Source: CAZDYP01 sp964509505 (GTDB lineage: Bacteria > Chloroflexota > Anaerolineae > JACRMK01). Taken from it: a DNA stretch of 53,267 nucleotides. A program made the translations under genes and the position numbers. Position 1 is the stretch's first letter; every line of letters begins with the position of its first letter. Shown in pieces: positions 22,984 through 29,321 of the stretch. The DNA lies in contig CAZDYP010000009.1 in NCBI GenBank assembly GCA_964509505.1, forward strand, positions 1 through 53,267, read 5' to 3'. Below the pieces are notes generated by a model. It was not told where the DNA came from. It ran no database searches and was given only the letters and a program-made list of their open reading frames with translations.

Positions 22984-25500
22984 TTACCTTTGTGACTCCA
23001 TGCGAAACACCTCTCGGTATTCCGTCGTGTTTTGCAGCTGGGTGAACACCTCACCCGCTTTGTGGCGCGTGAGCAGCGAGCTCACCAAACGCGCGGTGCC
23101 GCTTGGCACTTGCGTAAAGCGCACGAGCGTGAAGTTGCCTTGCACGTCCACTTGCATTTGCTGGTCAAGGAACGCGAGTGTGAAGATGCCATCTACCCAA
23201 CACACCACCTCGAAACCGCCCGCGCCATATTCAGGTTTCGCGCCGCTCGTCACCATCATTGCATGACCATAGGGATCGGTGACGCGCATCGGGATACCCA
23301 CTTGCGGCAACGCGCCCGCAATCACCCGCGCGCCGGCGCGTCGCTCGACCTGTGTTTGCAACTGCGTGCCGCTGCCGCCTAGCGCTTCGAGTGTGAACAG
23401 ATTCGCGTAGAGCGGATGCGCGTTGAAATGCGCGAGCCATTGTTGCGCGATAGCGGTGGGCATGGGTTGACTGACGAGCTGTTGCGCGCGCGGTTCCTCT
23501 GCGCCTTGTCTTTCAGTGAACGTCACCCACACAAAATTGTCTTCCACTGTCAGCGTGAAGGTCTCGTTCAAAAAGCGAATGGTGTAATTGCCATCCGTCC
23601 ACACAGCTGCTTCAAACCCGCCGACGCCGTAATCGGGTTTCGTACCGCTTTGTACGATGATGCTGTGTCCGTACGGATCGTTGATGGTAAGGTCAATGCC
23701 CGCGCGCGGCAACGAGCCAGCGATAGCGCGCGTGCCACGACGTTTTTTCACCTCCATCATCCAATGCGTCAGAGTGGGAGTCGGTGTGGGTGTAGGCGTC
23801 GGGGTTGGCGTGGGTGTGGGCGTCGGGGTTGGCGATGGGGTTGGCATGGGTGTGGGGTGTTGCGCGATGACTTCGGGCGGGGTGAATGGCAAGATCGTTT
23901 TCACGACTTTGACGCCTGTGTAGTAGTGCGTGATGATTTGCTCGAAGCTCAAGCCTTGATTCGCCAAGTCCATCGCGCCCGTTTGACACATTCCAACACC
24001 ATGCCCAAAGAAGCCCAATGGCGAATCGGGGTTCGTGCGTGGCGGATGCCCCGTGCATGAGACTGCACGGCAATATGGCACGACGCTCCAACCGCGCACT
24101 TCGCCGCGACGCCAATCCAATGCTTCTTCGCTGTGGCGTGTGCCGCGTCCATCGCAGCGCCCGAAGAAAAAGGCATTGATGATTTCGCCGTTGTGCGTGG
24201 CGACGACGCCGCGCGTTTCTTCGACGGCTTGGCTTGATTGCGGGAATTGTTTTTCGCGCCACACTTGGCAATGCGTCGTCGCGCAAATGTCCGCGCCTTT
24301 GTCGAGATGGCGTTTCGCGCGCGCCGCATAGCAACGCGCGGCGACCGCTTGCGCCTTCTGCGCTTCGAGCGGCGAGTGGGGCCCAATCTCATACGGCACG
24401 ACGCCCTTCAAATATTCCTCGAAGTCCATAGTGCGGACGGTCACGTTGTCTTCCAACAACACACGAATGGTCGCAGGCAACTCGACCACTGCGCCGAGCT
24501 CGCGCGGCGTTTTGTCCAGCACGCGTAAGGTCTGAATGGATTGCGTCAAACGCGGCGAGCCATCTGCGTTGAACCAGGCATCTTTTACAAAGGGGCTATC
24601 GTCGCTTGCGCTCAACACCCAAAAGGCATGATTGAACACATAGACAGGCGTTTGATTCGTGAGCAACTCAAACACCAGCTCGGCGTGCGTTGTGGCATGA
24701 GACACGCGATCAATCGGCAACCGATTCGGCAAATCGAATGAGTCGAGCAGCGCGCCATTCGCCAACGCCAGCATGGGCAACGAGCGCCCGACGAGCCCGC
24801 GCACGATTACGTCGTACCACTCGAACAAGCGAAAGCCCGTCTGGTCTTCCGAGCCGGATGGGGTGTTGTATGAGGTGGCTTGCGGCCACTGGGGTTGTGC
24901 GCCGCGCCCCCACGACAATGGCTTGTTGCCTGCATAGTTGTTCATGCCGATGGCGAGCCGGTCGAACAAGGCTGATTGTCCGCGCAACACGATTAGCTCA
25001 CAACAGGTCGTCAGGAAATCCAAATCCCAATAGGCGCCGCCAGGCGCGAGCGGCGGAAAGACAGGGATGATGCCGTTCACGTCGCTGAGCGTTTGCGCGC
25101 ACGGTAGCCACATATCCATGAACCGATCAGGCAGCGCTTCCATGCTGAAGTTTGCCCACGAGCTGCTGTGGTTGGGCTGATTGTAAACACAAAGATAATG
25201 CGCGCCCCAACTCGCATAAGTTTGCGCGAGCGCGCGTAACTGATTCTGGTCAATAGGCGCGATGACGTTGGTGGCAAAATGGATGATGGGCATGAGGCCC
25301 CCGTCTTGCAACGTCTTGATGAAGGTTTCGGAGATGGGTTGATCCAGTGGCGCAAGCAGCGTGAGCCATGAAGCGCCCATGCTTTTCAACACTGGCATCC
25401 AACGCGCCAAGTCAATCTCTGTGTAATGTGAGACATCGGGAAAATAGTGAAAGCCAATGCCTGTATCCCCCGCCGGGCGCGGGTAGTCTATGAGACGCAT
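22984..25500 (-). CDS. Large mosaic protein: TIM-barrel-like domain, SpoIID/LytB domain, PT linker, two C-terminal repeats
   Basis: The 838-residue protein has four parts. Residues 1-330 resemble a glycosidase-type barrel (GFHYFPDVSHYTEIDLARWM, then SWLTLLAPLDQP). Residues about 340-545 form a SpoIID/LytB domain (TVRTMDFEEYLKGVVPYEIG, AVAARCYAARAKR, FFGHGVGMCQTGAMDLANQG), the family of lytic transglycosylases or amidase enhancers. A (PT)n linker follows at about 550-585. Two related repeats contain NDPYGHSIIVQSGTKPDYGV and TDPYGHAMMVTSGAKPEYGA. No signal peptide is visible at MRLIDYPRPAG, so export is unclear. A GAGG before ATG fits. It may process glycan strands; the combination is unusual and the substrate is unknown. 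Confidence 0.78.
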   Translation of the reverse strand: MRLIDYPRPAGDTGIGFHYFPDVSHYTEIDLARWMPVLKSMGASWLTLLAPLDQPISETFIKTLQDGGLMPIIHFATNVIAPIDQNQLRALAQTYASWGAHYLCVYNQPNHSSSWANFSMEALPDRFMDMWLPCAQTLSDVNGIIPVFPPLAPGGAYWDLDFLTTCCELIVLRGQSALFDRLAIGMNNYAGNKPLSWGRGAQPQWPQATSYNTPSGSEDQTGFRLFEWYDVIVRGLVGRSLPMLALANGALLDSFDLPNRLPIDRVSHATTHAELVFELLTNQTPVYVFNHAFWVLSASDDSPFVKDAWFNADGSPRLTQSIQTLRVLDKTPRELGAVVELPATIRVLLEDNVTVRTMDFEEYLKGVVPYEIGPHSPLEAQKAQAVAARCYAARAKRHLDKGADICATTHCQVWREKQFPQSSQAVEETRGVVATHNGEIINAFFFGRCDGRGTRHSEEALDWRRGEVRGWSVVPYCRAVSCTGHPPRTNPDSPLGFFGHGVGMCQTGAMDLANQGLSFEQIITHYYTGVKVVKTILPFTPPEVIAQHPTPMPTPSPTPTPTPTPTPTPTPTPTPTLTHWMMEVKKRRGTRAIAGSLPRAGIDLTINDPYGHSIIVQSGTKPDYGVGGFEAAVWTDGNYTIRFLNETFTLTVEDNFVWVTFTERQGAEEPRAQQLVSQPMPTAIAQQWLAHFNAHPLYANLFTLEALGGSGTQLQTQVERRAGARVIAGALPQVGIPMRVTDPYGHAMMVTSGAKPEYGAGGFEVVCWVDGIFTLAFLDQQMQVDVQGNFTLVRFTQVPSGTARLVSSLLTRHKAGEVFTQLQNTTEYREVFRMESQR

Positions 25501-25580
25501 GAATACCTCATTGTCTGAGAAGATATTGGATATTAGCGATTAGACAGTGGCATGACGCAATCAGCAATATCCAAGATCTC

Positions 25581-25690
25581 AGGACTTACGCTTCTGACCG
25601 TCATTGCGAGCGGAGCGAAGCAATCTCCCCGCACCAATGGGGAATTGCTTCGGCAAACGACGCCTCGCAATGACCCTAAGCGTAAGTCCT
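25581..25690. mobile_element. 110-bp palindromic MITE-like element (AGGACTTACGCTT ends)
   Basis: AGGACTTACGCTT (25581-25593) and AAGCGTAAGTCCT (25678-25690) are perfect 13-bp terminal inverted repeats. Inside, TCATTGCGAG pairs with CTCGCAATGA and GAAGCAAT..CCCC with GGGGAATTGCTTC, so the whole element can fold on itself. The CATTGCGAG...GAAGCAATCTC core is of a kind seen widely dispersed in bacterial genomes. A degenerate copy appears near 28950-29037. Confidence 0.8.
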
Positions 25691-25693
25691 AAT

Positions 25694-25792
25694 CTATTGA
25701 CCTTTGACAAATTGATGTCACGGTAAAAATGCTGATTTTGCGAGTAAATTCAAGCAATTTCCACTGACATGATTTACTCAAACCTCAATAAT
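25694..25792 (-). mobile_element. MITE-like repeat, copy B (99 bp), inverted relative to copy A at 16298-16396
   Basis: The reverse complement of this block is identical to 16298-16396 over all 99 positions. It starts CTATTGACCTTTGACAAATT and ends CTCAAACCTCAATAAT. It lies 14 bp from the mnmA stop codon. Confidence 0.8.
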
Positions 25793-25806
25793 ATCCAAAT
25801 ATCGAA

Positions 25807-26874
25807 TCATCGAATGATGCCGCCGCCTAAGCATATCTCGCCATCATAAAACACCGCGCCTTGTCCAGGCGTGATGGCGCGTTGGGGTTCGGCAAATGTA
25901 ACGTAGGCGCAATTGTTTGCGAGCGGCTCGATGCGCGCGGGCGCTTCACTGCTCTTGTAGCGAATCTTCACATTGGCAGCGAAGGGCGTAGTGGGCGCTG
26001 CGCCTGCAATCCAGTTGATATGCGTGACGCGCATCGTCGTCTGCCATACCTCGTCTTTGCGCCCGACGATGAGCGCGTTGCGCGTCGCATCCATGCCGAC
26101 GACGAACAATGGTTCGCCCACCGCGAGCCCTAGTCCTTTGCGTTGACCGATGGTGTACGCGGGCAAGCCTTGATGCTGCCCAACTGTATGACCGTGTGTG
26201 TCGAAGATGGGGCCGGGTTTGAAAGCGTCGGGGCGTTGCTCGCGCACGAAGTCTCGATAATCGTCGGCGACGAAGCAGAGCTCTTGGCTTTCGCTCTTCT
26301 CGGCGACAATGAGGCTCCGCGCGCGCGCCAGCTGTCGCACTTGTTGCTTGGTGAACTCGCCTAATGGGAACAGCGCGTGCGATAATTGTGCTTGCGTCAA
26401 CACGCTCAGCGCATACGATTGGTCTTTGAGCGGGTCAATGCCTTTGAGCAATTGGTATGCGCCATCGTCGTTCTGTCGCACGCGCGCATAATGTCCCGTC
26501 GCCAAATAATCTGCGCCGAGCGCTTGCGCCTCGCGCCACAAGCCCGCAAACTTCACGTGCCGATTGCATTCGAGGCAGGGGTTCGGGGTGATGCCCGCTG
26601 CGTAGCCATCCAAGAAAAAGTCCACGACATGTTTTTTGAACGCCGCTTCAAAGTTCAGCAAATGAAATGGAATGCCGAGCTTCACGCACACCGAGCGCGC
26701 ATCGGCGACGGCTTGCGGCGAGCAGCAGCGATTATAGAGCTCGCCGTCGGGGCCAACCCCGCCCCACAAGCGCATCATCACGCCGACGACCTCATAACCG
26801 CGCTCGACTAAGAGGGCGGCAGTTGTTGAACTGTCCACACCGCCGCTGAGGGCGGCGACCACACGAATTGCCAT
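25807..26874 (-). CDS. mnmA: tRNA-specific 2-thiouridylase MnmA
   Basis: The 355-residue enzyme thiolates U34 of Lys, Glu and Gln tRNAs using ATP and sulfur relayed from a cysteine desulfurase, which is encoded just upstream in the same direction. The PP-loop SGGVDSSTTAALL is at residue 9. The catalytic cysteines lie in NPCLECN near residue 100 and ELCFV near 200. I chose the start MAIRVVAALSGG at 26874; the frame extends to 26901, but those codons are a heptamer repeat (ATTCGCC units). No Shine-Dalgarno is visible because the repeat occupies that site. Confidence 0.95.
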   Translation of the reverse strand: MAIRVVAALSGGVDSSTTAALLVERGYEVVGVMMRLWGGVGPDGELYNRCCSPQAVADARSVCVKLGIPFHLLNFEAAFKKHVVDFFLDGYAAGITPNPCLECNRHVKFAGLWREAQALGADYLATGHYARVRQNDDGAYQLLKGIDPLKDQSYALSVLTQAQLSHALFPLGEFTKQQVRQLARARSLIVAEKSESQELCFVADDYRDFVREQRPDAFKPGPIFDTHGHTVGQHQGLPAYTIGQRKGLGLAVGEPLFVVGMDATRNALIVGRKDEVWQTTMRVTHINWIAGAAPTTPFAANVKIRYKSSEAPARIEPLANNCAYVTFAEPQRAITPGQGAVFYDGEICLGGGIIR

Positions 26875-26929
26875 TGGCGAATGGCGAATGGCGAATCGCA
26901 TCCTGAGCTTGTCGAAGGATGTGATTCGC
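26874..26929. repeat. Heptamer array (ATTCGCC) at the mnmA start plus adjoining palindrome
   Basis: On the minus strand three ATTCGCC units directly precede the mnmA ATG. They overlap a hairpin (26891-26929) built from GCGAATC/GATTCGC and CATCCT/AGGATG arms around GAGCTTGTCG, a core found as a dispersed repeat (TCCTGAGCTTGTCGAAGGA) in many bacteria. The array occupies the place of the ribosome binding site. Confidence 0.65.
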
Positions 26930-26945
26930 CACCGCGTTTTCCTTT

Positions 26946-27365
26946 CTAGGTTTGCGCTTTGCGTCGGGCGCGCAAGCGCTTCACCGTTGCGTCGTCCAAC
27001 ACTTCGGTTTGTTGCGCGGGACCGTCGAGGAAGATGGGCAGCTTGTTGAGAATGTCACGCCCTAAAATGATTTCATCGCCGACTTCGTCACCGACGATGT
27101 ACAAACCAGACAATTGCGCTGTGTTGATTTGAACACTGATCAGATAGAGGCGAACAATCTGATATTCGCCAAAGTGACTGCGAACGCGCGCTTCTTCGCC
27201 TCGCCATGATGTCAGCTGTTCCAGCAACGAAATTGGAACGAAGGTGACATCTGCGCCCGAATCGAGCAAGGCAGGGAATGGACCTAACCGATCATCGTTG
27301 CTATTGCGTAGGTTGATGATCAGTTGTGGAAAAGGCGGGTCATGGTCAGGATTATGTGTGCTCAT
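26946..27365 (-). CDS. Retropepsin-like aspartic protease domain protein
   Basis: This 139-residue protein has LGPFPALLDSGADVTFVPIS near residue 27, the D-S-G-A catalytic motif of clan AA (retropepsin-type) proteases. IILGRDILNKLPIFLDGP near residue 92 is the second family motif. A single such domain must dimerise to form an active site. No signal peptide is seen. Its ATG overlaps the stop of the upstream RHH-like gene (ATGA), and that gene overlaps nifS in the same way. Bacterial single-domain members are poorly characterised; the tight pairing suggests that the partner could be substrate or regulator. Confidence 0.8.
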   Translation of the reverse strand: MSTHNPDHDPPFPQLIINLRNSNDDRLGPFPALLDSGADVTFVPISLLEQLTSWRGEEARVRSHFGEYQIVRLYLISVQINTAQLSGLYIVGDEVGDEIILGRDILNKLPIFLDGPAQQTEVLDDATVKRLRARRKAQT

Positions 27366-27739
27366 GTTGAACGCACCAGACGAGGGCGGCGCACTAGAAA
27401 TTCACGGATAGGCTTTTCGCCAACCTGCGTAATAAGCACTGGCGCTTGACCAAAGCGTTGGTCAACACGCCGCACAAGCGCTATTGGATCTGTGTCATGG
27501 TCAATGAGCTGCCCTTGATAGATTGCCACGTGTTGCCCTAGATATTTTTCCTTCAACTTGGCGTGCATGGTTTGGTAGCGCTCGAATTCGGCTTGCAATT
27601 TTTTCTCACGCACGTCACGCAGATATTTGCGCGCAGCATCGGCAAAAACATGCTCGATACTCTCACCTTGTTGCGCGATAGTTTTTTGCAACTCTTCTGT
27701 CAACTTTGCATCCAGCGTCACTTGAATCGTGGTGTTCAT
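27362..27739 (-). CDS. RHH/CopG-like DNA-binding protein with DUF5678-like C-terminal domain
   Basis: The 125-residue protein starts MNTTIQVTLDAKLTEELQK, followed by IAQQGESIEHVFADAARKYL, a ribbon-helix-helix pattern as in CopG/RelB antitoxins. A charged helix (REKKLQAEFERYQTMHAKLK) leads to EKYLGQHVAIYQGQLIDHDT and DPIALVRRVDQRFGQAPVLI, which fits a DUF5678-type domain. The ATG overlaps the nifS TGA (ATGA), and its own stop overlaps the retropepsin start. The pair resembles a toxin-antitoxin style bicistron, but no toxin fold is recognised. Domain assignments are from pattern only. Confidence 0.68.
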   Translation of the reverse strand: MNTTIQVTLDAKLTEELQKTIAQQGESIEHVFADAARKYLRDVREKKLQAEFERYQTMHAKLKEKYLGQHVAIYQGQLIDHDTDPIALVRRVDQRFGQAPVLITQVGEKPIREFLVRRPRLVRST

Positions 27740-28917
27740 CTTGCCTCCGATACGTTCAGCTTCCGTAGCCTTGCTACAAGCTCCGGCAACGTCTCTAACA
27801 CGGTGTCCATTTCGTCCAGCGTGTTCGCCACACCCAGCGTGAGCCGCAACGCGCCGTGCGCCAAATCGCGCGGCACGCCCATCGCCATCAAGACGTGGCT
27901 CGGCTCCATCGTCGCCGAGGCGCAAGCCGACCCCGAAGACGCCGCGATGCCTGCTATGTCGAGCGCGAGTAACATGCGCCCGGCTTCGACGCCCTCGATG
28001 ACGAAACTTGTGTTGTGCGGCAACCGCTCAGTGGGATGTCCTGTCAATTGCGCGCGTGCGATGCTATGCGTGATACCTTCAATCAAGCGTGAACGCATGG
28101 GCAGCAGCGTCGCCACGTGCTGCTCACGCTTCGCTTGTGCGAGCTGCAACGCCTTTGCCATACCGACGATGTACGGCACATTTTCCGTCCCTGCGCGACG
28201 CTCGCTTTCGTGGCCTCCGCCTGTTTGTGTTGGCAATAAGGCTGTGCCTCTCCGCACATATAGCGCGCCAACGCCTTTGGGTCCGTAAAACTTGTGCGCG
28301 CCCAGCGACAACAAATCTACATTGAGTTCGTTCACGTTGACAGGCAAATAGGCTGCTGCTTGCACGGCGTCTGTGTGAAAGGGAATGCCATGGGCGCGCG
28401 CGATGCGTCCAAGTTCGGCGATGGGTTGAATCGTGCCGACTTCGTTGTTCGCGTACATGATCGAGATGAGCGCGGTGTTTGGCTGAATCGCGCGGCGCAC
28501 CTCGTCGGGATCAACGCGCCCATACGAATCCACGCGCACCTCGGTGACCTCGACGCCGAAATGCTCGCGCAACTGCGCGCAGGTGTGACCGACGGCGTGA
28601 TGCTCAATGGCGGAGGTGATAATATGGAGGGGTGTAGCGACTGCGCCCCTACGCGCAAACACACTGCCGCGAATTGCTAGGTTGTCGCTCTCCGAGCCGC
28701 CGCTCGTGAAGATGATTTCATGCGGCGCGCAACCCAAGACGTTGGCAACATCGCGTCGCGCCGTCTCGATGGCTTCCTTCGCGCGCTGACCAAGCGAGTA
28801 AAGACCGCCCGGGTTGCCAAACTCTTCCGAGAAATAGGGCAGCAGCGCCGCCAGCACCTCAGGATGCACAGGCGTCGTGGCAGCGTGGTCAAGATAGATG
28901 AGACGACGGTTAGGCAT
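27736..28917 (-). CDS. Cysteine desulfurase (NifS/IscS family)
   Basis: The 393-residue PLP enzyme takes sulfur from cysteine for Fe-S clusters and tRNA thiolation. RLIYLDHAATTPVHPEV opens the protein, SGGSESDNLAIRG is the PLP pocket, SLGAHKFYGPKG near residue 205 holds the Schiff-base lysine, and SSGSACASATMEPS near 333 holds the active cysteine. A TATAAT box 6 nt before ATG 28917 indicates a leaderless mRNA; an ATG five codons earlier lies inside the promoter and is rejected. mnmA follows downstream after the RHH and retropepsin genes, consistent with a thiolation unit. Confidence 0.95.
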   Translation of the reverse strand: MPNRRLIYLDHAATTPVHPEVLAALLPYFSEEFGNPGGLYSLGQRAKEAIETARRDVANVLGCAPHEIIFTSGGSESDNLAIRGSVFARRGAVATPLHIITSAIEHHAVGHTCAQLREHFGVEVTEVRVDSYGRVDPDEVRRAIQPNTALISIMYANNEVGTIQPIAELGRIARAHGIPFHTDAVQAAAYLPVNVNELNVDLLSLGAHKFYGPKGVGALYVRRGTALLPTQTGGGHESERRAGTENVPYIVGMAKALQLAQAKREQHVATLLPMRSRLIEGITHSIARAQLTGHPTERLPHNTSFVIEGVEAGRMLLALDIAGIAASSGSACASATMEPSHVLMAMGVPRDLAHGALRLTLGVANTLDEMDTVLETLPELVARLRKLNVSEAR

Positions 28918-28923
28918 GGGCGT

Positions 28924-28929
28924 ATTATA
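28924..28929 (-). promoter_or_regulatory. -10 box TATAAT for leaderless cysteine desulfurase transcript
   Basis: On the minus strand TATAAT, six bases (ACGCCC), then ATG. This spacing is identical to that of the GTPase, tsaD and histidine kinase genes. No Shine-Dalgarno is present. Confidence 0.65.
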
Positions 28930-28949
28930 CACTCACGTTACACAAAGGC

Positions 28950-29037
28950 GTGATTGCAAGCGTGCTGTGCGAAGCAACCCTCGACACAAAGGAGATTGCG
29001 TCGTCGCAAATAACGCGCCTCGCAATAACATGGCGTC
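28950..29037. repeat. Degenerate copy of the CATTGCGAG/GAAGCAATCTC palindromic element
   Basis: GCGAAGCAACCCTC..., GGAGATTGCGTCG and CCTCGCAATAAC align with the corresponding parts of the element at 25581-25690 but with many substitutions and without the AGGACTTACG ends. It appears to be an old copy. Confidence 0.45.
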
Positions 29038-29058
29038 ACATGAGTTATACACGAACAA

Positions 29059-29091
29059 AAAGAGCGACGCGAGTTAAGCGCATCGCTCTTT
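29059..29091 (-). terminator. Intrinsic terminator after the transglutaminase gene
   Basis: AAAGAGCGA (29059-29067) pairs with TCGCTCTTT (29083-29091). On the minus strand TTTTTGTTCG follows. Once the false gap is closed it lies about 20-50 bp beyond the transglutaminase stop. Confidence 0.7.
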
Positions 29092-29111
29092 CTTCTTTCC
29101 CCTTGCTGTCC

Positions 29112-29321
29112 AGCTACATCTTCTTTTGACCTACTCTATCTTCAATCGGTCTCAAGAACCGTTGCCNNNNNNNNNNNNNNNNNNNNNNNNNNNNNNNNNN
29201 NNNNNNNNNNNNNNNNNNNNNNNNNNNNNNNNNNNNNNNNNNNNNNNNNNNNNNNNNNNNNNNNNNAGCTACATCTTCTTTTGACCTACTCTATCTTCAA
29301 TCGGTCTCAAGAACCGTTGCC
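29112..29321. other. Scaffold gap (100 N at 29167-29266) flanked by an identical 55-bp sequence on both sides
   Basis: Positions 29112-29166 and 29267-29321 are identical (both start AGCTACATCTTCTTTTGACC and end AGAACCGTTGCC). The N run is exactly 100, a default gap size. The two contigs almost certainly overlap here by 55 bp, so the gap and one copy are assembly artefacts. The right copy contains the last codons and TAG stop of the transglutaminase gene. Confidence 0.85.

Larger units (their letters stand above)
25501..25806. other. Gene-free stretch holding two adjacent palindromic elements
   Basis: No ORF of interest is found. Two repeat elements (25581-25690 and 25694-25792) occupy most of it, separated by only three bases. 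The remaining bases hold AT-rich upstream sequence for the SpoIID gene. Confidence 0.75.

Noticed and set aside
23770..23850. GT-rich simple repeat in the SpoIID gene as a CRISPR or mobile repeat
   Set aside because: It encodes the Pro-Thr linker of the protein and has no spacer structure.
27740..27925. N-terminal extension of the RHH-like protein (62 residues)
   Set aside because: The extension overlaps nifS in another frame and has Arg/Gly/Ala shadow composition. The ATG at 27739 forms the ATGA overlap and begins a proper RHH strand.
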